Part shown: one piece after another, positions 24,531 through 33,857 of the stretch
How positions within the stretch are numbered: the stretch's first letter is position 1
Layout of the letters: each line of letters starts with the position of its first letter
NCBI GenBank assembly: GCA_009363875.1
Contig: CM018693.1
Location: 75,070,028 to 75,134,027 of the forward strand
DNA: 64,000 nt
Reading direction: 5' to 3'
Source of the DNA: Mikania micrantha
Lineage: Eukaryota; Streptophyta; Magnoliopsida; Asterales; Asteraceae
Program-made: the position numbers and the translations under genes
The notes under the pieces: model-generated
Told to the model about the DNA's origin: nothing
What the model saw: the letters and a program-made list of their open reading frames with translations, nothing else
The model's database searches: none

Positions 24531-25594
24531 GTGAGCAGGGAAAAATTGTTGCTATAGTTGCCAAAGAGCATGGCATTCCTCCTACAGGCACAAGCACTCA
24601 AAGTGGCGCGACTACCGAGGAACCTGTTTCTGAGTCTTCATCATCATCTAGTGAAGAAATTTTGATTCGAGAGAAGGAGCCGGTCATCCCACCTCTCACC
24701 AGATCTGAACGGGAAGACATTAATGATACAAATTACATGTCGACTCCTGAGTCCTCGCCAAAGAGGAAAAGGCTCAAGATGATGTCGAAGCGACCTAAGG
24801 ATCCCAGATTGTTGAAGAGACTGCAGGGTCGTCCTCATCAACTCCTGTTCAGACTCCACCACCTCCACCTCCTACTCAGCCCACTCTACTACTCAGTCCA
24901 CTCCACCTCCTTCTCAACCTATACCACAACCACAACCTAAACCACCTACACAGCCTAAGCCACCCACACAGCCAAAACCACCACAACCACCAAAACAAAA
25001 ACTACCCACTCAACCTACTAAACCCATAACCACCACCCAAATTCCTATTCCGCCACCTTTCACCACCTCAGAGACCACCCAAACCACATCATCACCATCT
25101 CACACTCATACTCACATCCCCCACACAGAGTCACCACCATCACCAGGCAGGAGTCAAATAGACAAAGGCAAGGCACACATGCGTACACCTTCGCCTCATG
25201 CGCCTGAGGGGTCTCCGATGGATATCGTATGGCTACAGGAGAGAGTTTTTCTGCTGGAGCAAGACTCCATTACCAAGGATGACAAGATTCATAAGCTGAA
25301 GGGTGCATTGGTCAGAGTATGTGAGATGTTTAGATGACAGATACGCGACGTTGTCCGTCTGGAAAAGCAGAATAAACGTCTGACAAAAGCTTTTGAGAAA
25401 CTGACTGGGTCAAAGTTTGATGATGATGAAGATGATGATGATAAAGAAGTTGAAGAAGAAGAAACTGAGAAGAAAGATTATGAGAATGAAAAGGATGACG
25501 ATAATGCCAAGGATGATCAAGGGGCGACAAAGATAGCGACAATTCCAAGGATGACAAAGGAAAGGATAAAGAGGATGACAGTACAAGAGGTGAC
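24531..25594 (+). pseudogene. Third-ORF-type retroelement protein, copy B, 5' part
   Basis: Starts in mid-gene, matching copy A from about 9257 onward, because the 5' end was replaced by Tekay sequence. The frame 24518-24940 encodes IVAIVAKEHGIPPTGTST, a Ser-rich run and EEILIREKEPVIPPLTRSE. The Pro/Thr linker (24840-25120) is shifted among frames. The coiled coil WLQERVFLLEQDSITKD is at 25226-25290 and is broken by a TGA at 25336. The acidic Asp/Glu run spans 25420-25510. More complete than copy A in the Ser region. Confidence 0.65.
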
Positions 25595-26797
25595 ATGGGC
25601 CAGGGTGCCAGTTACTCAGGCCAGCAAGATGATGAGCCCGCACAGGATGCTACCAAGAATACCGATGCTTTTGAGAATCCACAGTCTTCAGAGAAGCCTC
25701 TGGACTATTATGACGATTTATTCGAGGATCTTCTCGAGAACTTTCTGTTCGACGGATTCAGTGAAGAGCTCGATGGAGTGGGCCTAGGGGATTTGTTTGC
25801 AGATGTGTCTGTGGACTCAGTGTTTGAGGCGGTGTGTGACCAGGAGAGGAAGGAGAAGGCCGAATATTCTGCAAGAGCATCTGCAGAGGAAGAACATGAA
25901 AATGTTATTCTCGGCAATGTCAACAAGGACCCATATGTAGACTTCTTGTATGCTCACAAGTATGTCAACAAAGAAGGACAGGAGATTCCCCCACTAGCCA
26001 CAGTTATCGACAGTTGGTTCAATAGGCAGAAAGACCGGACACCTGCTCCTCCAGAGATTCAGGCATCATGGCTAGGGAAAATGCAGGAGGAACATCCAGA
26101 GAATACATTCACTACATGCGGCAGAGACTTGTTTGATGTTCGCAATGACAAGTCCAACATTTGCTGCTGGATGTACGACAAAGACAAAGATTTATATCTG
26201 ATAAAGAGAATGACTGGGAAGGTGGAATATTTCAAGAGGCCAAGGGATTTCTGCACACTGCCAAAGTTCGAAATTAGGAGCATCAACAATGAGATGTTCT
26301 TCAATACTTCGAAAGACAATCAGGCCGATCTGTTCGCCAAATTCTTGAAAGATCAATGTGACAGAGACTTCCTAGTGATGAGGACAGCCAAAGGAAGGCG
26401 CTTCGTTTCCACGTGCATTTTGGACCCTGTCAAGAAGGAACCGTGGATCTACTACAAGTATGCACCGCCACATACCGAGAAGGCCATTCCTATCTCATCA
26501 CGAGCTCCCGACAATTCCTTAGCCAACTTCCTGTCTTGGTATTTTGACGAGAAGACACTTGCTGCAGTCATTATCCGAAACAAAGACAACATCAAAGACA
26601 TCGATATGATACTTGATCCGATGGATCTCTTGAAGTATGGCAAGGAAAACATGCAGAAACTACACGAGTCTCCTATCAGAGTCTATGGAGACTGGGACGA
26701 AGAGGCGAAGCCCTTTACTCGTGTAGTCGCTTTTGCTATGGAGCTGAAGCTGTATGCCGGAGCAGGTCCTCACTCTGTCTCGCTTCACATCGGTTGA
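25595..26797 (+). CDS. Third-ORF-type retroelement protein, copy B, 400-codon open C-terminal part
   Basis: An uninterrupted frame of 400 codons, beginning MGQGASYSGQQDDEPAQ and ending SVSLHIG. The true product probably continues from upstream; the ATG at 25595 may not be a real start. Residues 40-80 are acidic (YDDLFEDLLENFLFDGF). Residues 120-300 form a globular block with SNICCWMYDKDKDLYLIK, YFKRPRDFCTLPKFEI and FVSTCILDPVKKEPWIYYKY. Residues 310-400 hold WYFDEKTLAAVIIRNKDN and ILDPMDLLKYGKE. No enzyme motif, knuckle or transmembrane segment is evident. It ends 23 bases before the LTR, across a PPT. Homologous regions are in copia (5390-5932), copy A (10570-11427) and the Athila-linked ORF (16285-17205). 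Function unknown. Confidence 0.65.
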   Translation: MGQGASYSGQQDDEPAQDATKNTDAFENPQSSEKPLDYYDDLFEDLLENFLFDGFSEELDGVGLGDLFADVSVDSVFEAVCDQERKEKAEYSARASAEEEHENVILGNVNKDPYVDFLYAHKYVNKEGQEIPPLATVIDSWFNRQKDRTPAPPEIQASWLGKMQEEHPENTFTTCGRDLFDVRNDKSNICCWMYDKDKDLYLIKRMTGKVEYFKRPRDFCTLPKFEIRSINNEMFFNTSKDNQADLFAKFLKDQCDRDFLVMRTAKGRRFVSTCILDPVKKEPWIYYKYAPPHTEKAIPISSRAPDNSLANFLSWYFDEKTLAAVIIRNKDNIKDIDMILDPMDLLKYGKENMQKLHESPIRVYGDWDEEAKPFTRVVAFAMELKLYAGAGPHSVSLHIG

Positions 26798-26819
26798 CTT
26801 CATCAGTCTAGGGGGAGTT

Positions 26820-27191
26820 TGTAGAGCCCTAATAACGATGAAGACTGACAAATTTACCTGAGAAGAGTCAAAGACCTGATTTTGTTTATTTTCGTGTACT
26901 TTGTATTTTGTGTACAGTAGTATTTCGAGTACTCGACCATTTTCGTGTATAGAGGTTCGCGTACTCCTACAGTAGTATAAATAGACGTATTTTGTACTAT
27001 TCTAGAATTGGATTCCCGAGGCGTGCTCTCTAGACGTATTGAGGCACTGTTTCGTGTACTTCACTGAATATACAAAAGTTTTGATCTTTCTTCTTGTTCT
27101 TGTGATTCTATTCCGGATTCCGCACGTTGTAGAGTCATTTGATGCAGATTGGAGACTTAAAGCTCGTTCTTGATCAGTTTAGGGACCTACA
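26820..27191 (+). repeat. LTR of third-ORF element, copy B
   Basis: 372 bp, TGTAGAGCCC to GGGACCTACA, preceded by tagggggagt. Nearly the same as 11450-11805, with a short extra piece around 26927-26945 (tttcgagtactcgacc). TATA box TATAAATAG at 26976-26984, with tttcgtgtac-type words just upstream. Confidence 0.82.
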
Positions 27192-28132
27192 GGATCAAAT
27201 TGCAGGAAAGGGTGATCCATCTGTACAACAAAAACAAAAACTGGGATGATCAGGAAACATGCACGGTCGTGCCAACCCTAGGGTGACCCTAGCACAGGTA
27301 GTACAGAGCCGGCACAGCCTAGCCTCACGATCGTGCGTGGCTCGCGCACGGTCGTGCCAGCCTTAGAAGGACCTAAGCAGAGGTAGTGAAGGGCCGGCAC
27401 TGCGTGACCGCATGGTCGTGCTTGCCTGCGCACGGTCGTGCACCTCTCGAATTTGTTCATCAAATAGGAAGTGCAATTGAAGCACTATCGGAGAGCACGG
27501 TCGTGCTTGGTCAGAGCACCGTCATGCGCCTTTAATTTTGAGTCTGCATAGGCAGTGCAAGGTTGGCACCATCAAGACGCACGGTCATGCGGAATAGGCG
27601 CACGGTCGTGCATTGTGCACATCCGAAATCAAAGTTGAAGAAACACGAGATTTTCCATCAACACCCCAAAATTAACTACTTATATACAGATCCTAACATT
27701 CCTAAATGAAAATTTGATGTATTTACAAGCCCTAATTCGTACAAAACTAAGATCTTTAGGAATTTCATGGAAAAGAAATATTAATTTGAGAGGTTAGAGG
27801 AGATTCATACCTTTAATTCTTGATTTGGAAGAGGAAAAACGAAAGAGAATAGTGAGAGTCGATCTGGAAGTTGTGGAATTGATTTGTGAGAGATAAGGGT
27901 GCAAGTTGAGTAATTATTGGAGAGATCTGACATCGTGCACAGTCGTGCGTACGGGTCGAACGGTCGTGCATCAGCAAACTCGCACGGTCGTGCGCCTAGT
28001 CACACGGTAGTGCAGACCTGCAGATATTTTTCTTTATTATTTCTCGAGAATCTCTCGGGAGGGCTAAGTTTACTGAATCCTTAGCTCGAATCGAGTCCCC
28101 GAATTTAGTAGTCCTTGGGGTGGAGTATGACA
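27192..28132 (-). repeat. Minus-strand LTR-like segment with gcacggtcgtgc array
   Basis: On the minus strand it starts TGTCATACTCCACCCC at 28132. A leader-like stretch (27900-27700) follows with a possible splice donor (taaag/gtatgaatc near 27810) and a TATATAAG near 27680. The word gcacggtcgtgc occurs exactly at 27261, 27346, 27430, 27495, 27600 and 27982, with about eight near copies. The left end lacks the TG expected of an LTR edge, so it is truncated, or it is not one LTR. It directly follows the end of the Athila integrase. Confidence 0.5.
27261..28015 (-). repeat. gcacggtcgtgc palindromic word array
   Basis: Six exact 12-base words plus near copies (cacgatcgtgc, catggtcgtgc, cacggtcatgc, cacagtcgtgc) in two clusters, 27250-27612 and 27935-28015. 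The word is self-complementary except for its two central pairs. Two further exact copies are at 41584 and 41669. Confidence 0.85.
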
Positions 28133-28149
28133 ACCTCTAATGCTGGCTC

Positions 28150-29380
28150 AACGGGTCTGGACAAATATTTCTTCAACTAATGGCCATTTACCTTGAAAAT
28201 TATGCCATCCTCATGCCCGATTTCCACAGTTCCTTATGGGAAGACTTCTCAAACTGTGTACGGGCCAGACCAACGAGACTTCAACTTGCCCGGGAACAAC
28301 CTAAGACGCGATTTATAAAGCAGAACATGATCACCCACTTGGAATTGCTTGTTGTCCTTCAAGTGGCTATCGTGTAGCGTCTTGGTACGTTCCTTGTACC
28401 TCTTGGATCTATCATAATCATCATTCCTTAGCTCCTCAATCTCGTGGATATGCAAGAATCAGTTCTCCCCCGCACTAGTTAAATCCATGTTGATGGATTT
28501 CAGCGCCCAATAAGCCTTATGCTCGAGTTCAACGGGGAGGTGACACGTTTTCCCATATATCAATTTGAAAGGTGTGGTTCCTATGGGAGTTTTGTAGGCT
28601 GATCGGAATGCCCACAACGCGTCATTCAACTTCACTGACCAATCCTTGCGGTTTTGACCAACCGCCTTTTCTAAGATGCGTTTGATGCCCTGATTAATGA
28701 CATCTACCTATCCACTGGTCTGTGGATGGTATGGCGTTGAAAATCTATGGTTCACTCCATAGCGTGACAATGCCTTGTCATGTTGGGAATTGCAGAAATG
28801 AGTCCCACGATCACTAATAAGTGCTTTGGGGGCACCAAAGCAAGAAAACAACTCTTTCAAGAATCTCACAACAACTCTAGCATCATTGGTGGGCAAGGCT
28901 TGGGCCTCCACCCACTTGGAAACGTAGTCGACTGCAACTGGAATGCATCTGTTATCGTGAGACGTTAGGAATGGTCCCATGAAATCAATACCCCAGACGT
29001 CAAAAATTTCGCAGACTTGGATTCCATTCTGGGGCATCTCATCACGCGAAGAGATATTGCTTGCCTTCTAGCAAGCATCGCAAGCTCGGACCATATCATG
29101 AGCGTCTCTGAAGATGGTGGGAAAATAGAATCCGGTGTCAAAAACTTTCTTCGCAGTAAGAGTCGCTCCATGATGACCACCAGTCGGTATTTCATGACAA
29201 TGTCTCAAAATCCTGTGCGCCTCACCTCCATACACGCACCTACGCACTATCTGATCACCTCCAATCCTAAACAAGTAAGGATCCTCCCATAGGTAATATT
29301 TGACATCAGAAAAGAATTCTTCTTCTGTTGATGTGTCACACCCTTCAAAACAATCCAAGACGCGAGATAATTCGCGAAAT
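28150..29380 (-). pseudogene. Athila-type Ty3/gypsy integrase, broken
   Basis: Reading leftwards from 29380: the HHCC zinc domain is complete (HCHEIPTGGHH...CDAC, about 29170-29068). The core follows with WGIDFMGPF (first Asp), KALISDRGTHF (second Asp) and STPYHPQTSG. There a CAG codon has become TAG (near 28708), and the catalytic Glu two codons on is Asp (VDV where VEV is expected). The C-terminal part GDHVLLYKSRLRLFPGKLKSRWSGPY is at 28249-28320, with further stops, and the frame fades at about 28160. Motif wording is that of the Athila lineage. The enzyme is inactive on at least two counts. Confidence 0.88.
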
Positions 29381-29990
29381 CAGCAAACCATGGACACTCC
29401 TCATCTTGCGTCTGTATGTGCATAACAAACTCGTGGGGGAAATTGTCATTTATGTGTGACCCCACAAGTTCTGATGAAGCTGAGCACTCGAGACGGGAGA
29501 GGTGATCTGCTGCAACATCCGCGGCTCCTTTTTTGTCACGGATTTCAATGTCGAATTCTTGCAACAACAGAATCCAACGAATCAGCCTGGGTTTAGCATC
29601 TTGCTTTCTAAACAAGTAATGAAGGGCTGCATGATCTGTAAACACAATGGTCTTGGAAAGAACAAGATAGGATTAGAATTTATCGAACGCAAAGACCGCA
29701 ACTAGGAGCTCCTTTTCAGTGGTGGTGTAATGCTCCTGGGCATCATTCAGAGTCTTACTCGCATAGTAAATCGAGTGGAAGTGCTTGTCCTTCCTTTGAC
29801 CCAAGACGGCCCCAACTGCAAAATCGCTTGTGTCAAACATGAGCTCAAATGGTAATGCCCAATCGAGAGCTATCATGATCGGAGCATTGACCAACTTCTT
29901 CTTCAACAACTTGAATGCATGAAGGCATTCATGAGAAAACATGAACGGGGAATCTTTCTCAAGAAGCTGAGTCATGGGGCGAGCTATCTT
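29381..29990 (-). pseudogene. Athila RNase H region, broken
   Basis: Directly follows RT after a stop at 29991-29993 (a Ser codon, TCA to TGA by comparison with relatives as I know them). Frames 29975-29673 and 29645-29381 carry FDTSDFAVGAVLGQR (first Asp), TTEKELLVAVFAFDKF (Glu) and FTDHAALHYL (second Asp), then RWILLLQEFDIEI. A TAA after DKF separates the two blocks. All three acidic residues are present; only the stops break it. Confidence 0.85.
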
Positions 29991-31229
29991 TCAGAAATCC
30001 TTGATGAAACGCCTATAGAACCCCGCATGCCCTAAGAAACTCCGAATAGATTTCACATAAGTGGGTGGCGGAATCTTGACAATGGTCTCAATCTTGGCTT
30101 GGTCGACCTCAAGTCCGTCACATGAAATCTTATGCCCTAAAACAATGCCTTCCTTCACCATGAAGTGGCATTTCTCCCAATTCAACACCAAGTTAGCTTC
30201 TTCACACCTAGCTAACATCTTCCTCAGATTTTCCAAGCAGTGATCGAAAGAAATCCCAAAAACAGAAAAGTCATCCATAAATACCTCCACGGAATCCTCG
30301 ATCATATCATGGAAAATAGCCACCATACAACACTGAAATGTGGCCGAAGCATTGCACAGTCCATAGGGCATTCGCCTATACGCAAATGTGCCATAGGGAG
30401 ATGTAAATGTCGTCTTCTCCTGGTCCTCAGGAGCAATCAGGATCTGAAAGTAACCAGGAAAACCATCCAAAAAGCAGTAGAACATCTTTCTTGACAATCT
30501 CTCCAACATCTGGTCAATAAATGGCAAGGGGAAATGGTCTTTTCTAGTGGCATCGTTCAGTTTGCGGTAGTCGATGCAAACTCTCCATCCGGTAACATCA
30601 CAAGTAGGGATCAACTCGTTTCTCTCAATGGTAATCACTGTCATCCCACCCTTCTTCGGGACAACCTGCACCGGACTCACCCAAGGGAAATCAGAAATAG
30701 GATAAATCAAACATGCATCAAGTAACTTGATAACCTCCTTCTTCACAACGTCTTGCATATTGGGATTCAGACATCTCTGATGCTGAACTACAGGCTTAAA
30801 ATCCTCCTCCATCAAGATCTTATGGGTACAAAAAGATGGATTGATTCCCTTAATATCCATGATCTTCCATGCAATCACCTTCTTATGCATCTTCTGAACC
30901 TTAAGCAATTTAGCCTTCTCTCCATTCGACAACGCAGCCGAGATAATAACGGGCAACCAAGACTCACCATCTAACAATGCATACTCCAAATGACCGGGAA
31001 GCTCCTTAAGCTCAACAGATGGTGGGTCTTCAACAGAAGGTAATGCCTTTGGCTCAGCCTTGCGATCCATGACTTCAAACACTTCATCCTGACGGGAAGG
31101 ATCGTGGCTCAGCAATGCCACCATTTCCTCATCAAATCGACCCTCAGAAACTGGGTCTACATCCTCCCCTCCTAACAACTGGGGGTCAAACATCTCCACA
31201 ACACACCCATCCTGAGATGGATCGCTCAT
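29991..31229 (-). pseudogene. Athila-type Ty3/gypsy reverse transcriptase, open 412 codons
   Basis: Minus-strand frame of 412 codons. Acidic linker at residues 1-110, then LIYPISDFPWVSPVQVVPKK, WRVCIDYRKLNDATRKDHFP, FYCFLDGFPGYFQI (first catalytic Asp), YGTFAYRRMPYGLCNASATF, and VFMDDFSVFG with the FMDD catalytic pair. It ends with FLGHAGFYRRFIKDF and a stop. The domain itself is intact, although the polyprotein is broken before and after. It overlaps the protease frame by four bases, in a different frame, so a frameshift lies here. Confidence 0.9.
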
Positions 31230-32263
31230 ACATGAATCAACAAAATCAATGAAGTAGAGTGAATTGTTGGACTCTGTGGATGCCTCATTGACCTTCCGAT
31301 ATCGAAGGTCACCTCCTCATCATAAACTCTAAGTGTCAGTTTGCTCGAGCAAACATCAATGAGGGCTCTAGCAGTGGCTAGGAATGGACGACCAAGAATG
31401 AGAGGTACATTTTTATCTTCATCCATATCAAGGATCACAAAGTCCACAGGAAACACAAATCGATCAATCTTAACCAACAAATTCTCAACTATACCTCTGG
31501 GATATTTGACTGACCGATCAGCAAGCTGGATGCTCATTCGGGTTGGCTTAAGTTCCTCAACACCAAGTTTCTCAAACACAACATAGGGCATCAGATTGAT
31601 GCTAGCACCCAAGTTAGCCAGTGCAATGCTGACTGACAAACTTTTAATCAAGCATGGGATAGTGAAACTCCCAAGATCTTTCATCTTTTGGGGAAGTTTG
31701 TTTTGAAGGATCGCAGAACACTCCTCACTCAATGTAACATGATATAACTCCTCCAACTTCTTCTTGTTGGTGAGGATGTCCTTCAAAAACTTGGCATACT
31801 TAGGCATTTGAGCTAGTGCCTCAACAAATGGCAGATTTATATGTAACTGCTTGAACAATTCCAGAAATTTACCATAGTGTTCCTCTAATTTCTGCTTCTT
31901 CAATTTGTTGGGGTATGGAACAGGAGGAGTGTAGTCCTTGACTGGTTCCTTTGCTTGTGTTGTACTTGTTGGGCCTGGCCTGGAATGCACCTCAGCAGGA
32001 ATCTCAGTCACAACCTCCTCAGTCATCGGCAGAAGAGAAGAAGAAGGGGAAGCCAGTGGAGGAGGTGCAGCGGTGGATTTACTACTCCTCATTGTGATGG
32101 CCTTAACATGAGCATTAGGATTCAGCTCAATGTTACTCGGGAGGCCACTTTGTTGCCTTTTAGATAGCAACTTAGCAATCTGTCCTACCTGATTCTCGAT
32201 GGCTTGCATTGATGCTTTTTGGTTCCTCAACTCCGTCTCATGCTTATGGAAGCGGTCCTCCAT
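31226..32263 (-). pseudogene. Athila gag C-terminal part and aspartic protease with mutated active site
   Basis: The 345-codon frame starts MEDRFHKHETELRNQKAS, a coiled coil that ends gag, then a Ser/Pro linker, then PYPNKLKKQKLEEHYGKFL and IPCLIKSLSVSIALANLGA, the conserved approach to the protease. The catalytic triplet Asp-Leu-Gly is Asn-Leu-Gly here: codon AAC at 31615-31613, residue 217, a G to A change of GAC. The flap-side motif VPLILGRPFLATARALID is intact. The protease would be inactive. The frame is otherwise open and continues gag at 32273 after one stop. Confidence 0.88.
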
Positions 32264-33030
32264 ATACTGATTCTATTTCTGAGCCAACTGGCTTTGGCTC
32301 TCGGAGTTAGCTAGCAACCGTGCAACCATGTCCTCCAAATTGGATCGCTTTTCAGGAGCGGGCTGTGACCCACTGCTAGAGCCTTGATTTTGGAACTGGC
32401 TCTGTGGAGGACGAATCTGTGAGGACTGACCTTGAGTCTGATTTTGGAATAAGGGATATTGATTGAATCCAGGTGTTTGCTGGTTTGTGGTACCAGACTT
32501 CCAACTGAAATTTGGGTGATTCCTCCACCCCGGATTATAAGTGTTACTGTAGGGATTATTTTGAGAATGAGTTTGGTTGCCCATGTAGTCAACCAGCTCG
32601 TGAACGGATCTATCCGTAATCGAACACTCCCCACTATGGTGTGCTCCCTCGTATATCTCACAACAAAATTGGACTTTGTTCACAGACATCTGCTCGATTT
32701 TGTTGGAGAGGGCCTCCAACTGTGCAGTCAAAGCAGTATAAGAATCAACCTGATGGACACCCTGCTTGGGTGCCTTGGCTCTCGGGGCCTGTTGAGAATA
32801 GCTCTTCCTAGTTGCTTTCTCTAGCAATTCAAACGCCTCTCCCGGTCACTTTGCTCCAAAGTCTCCACTCGCATAACTGTCAGGCCACTGTCTTCCGCTC
32901 ACATCGAAACCATTGTAGAATGTCTCGCACTGCTTCCATAGCTCTAAACCGTGATGTGGGACTTTCTCATCAGATCTTTAAATCGCTCCCATGCCTCATA
33001 AAACGTTTCACCATCATCCTGCTGGAATCA

Positions 33031-33644
33031 ATGTTTTCAGAACCGGACCGGACGTCGAACCGGACGCCTTACTGGTTACTGGTCGAATTAGTCGGACCGG
33101 TTGGACCTGATTCAAGAACCAGAATAATTTTGAAAAATATTTAATGTTTTTAAATCAAATAAGTTTTGTTTAATTATATGTTAGTTTAAATAATAATGTT
33201 TTTTTTCTTGAAATCTTGTCCAATATAGGTGAGATAACAAATAAAAAGATTACTCACTTTTCTATATAAAAGAATGAAGAGAAGCACAATTTTGTATGAA
33301 AAAAGTTGTCCCACATTGGTGAGATAACAAATAAAGGGGTTCCCATCTCTTTATATAAAGAAGAAACAGGAGTACAAATTTGTATGAAAATAGTTGTCCC
33401 ACATTGGTGAGATAACAAAGGAAGAGGTTCCTTACCTCTCTATAAAAAAGAAAGAGAAGTAACAGTTTTTTAAAAAAAAATTCCGTCCGACCGTTTCTTC
33501 CGGTTCCGGTCCAACTGCCGAACCGTTTTGGCCGGTCGGTTCCCCTTCGGGCGGTTCTTCTAACTATTTTGGGCCGGTTGTGTGTGCGGTCTCCGATCCG
33601 ACCGGTCAGGCCGGCTGGTTCGGTCCGGTCACGAAAACATTGGA
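33031..33644. mobile_element. hAT-like MITE with GGTTCGGTCCGG-rich ends
   Basis: About 614 bp, with inverted ends (atgttttcagaaccggaccg against cggtccggtcacgaaaacat) inserted in the Athila gag. The host gag frame resumes on both sides. TGGAATCA (33023-33030) and TGGAATGA (33645-33652) are the likely 8-bp duplication with one mismatch, the size made by hAT elements; ends are uncertain by a few bases. The middle holds three 88-90-bp direct repeats. No coding capacity. Confidence 0.7.
33216..33471. repeat. Three 88-90-bp direct repeats inside the MITE
   Basis: Units start at 33216, 33306 and 33394 with ttgtccmacattggtgagat and share the phrases ataacaaataaa, ctctntatataaa and tttgtatgaaaa. Confidence 0.85.
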
Positions 33645-33857
33645 TGGAATGAAAGAATCCGAGCTCTCAGCTTCGCGGTTTTCTCAGGAGGAAAGTATTT
33701 TTCAAAGAATTTTTTAGACGTCAAATTCCAAGTGGTAACACAGCCCGAGGGAAAGGAAATCAGCCATGCCTTGGCTCGGTCACGTTGAATGAATGGGAAT
33801 AACCGAAGCCAAATGGCATCATCAGACGCGCCATTGATCTTGAATGTGGCACAAATT

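Noticed and set aside
27250..28015. CRISPR-like array (regular short palindromic repeats)
   Set aside because: Spacing is irregular, the repeats are 12 bases and degenerate, and the setting is a plant LTR.
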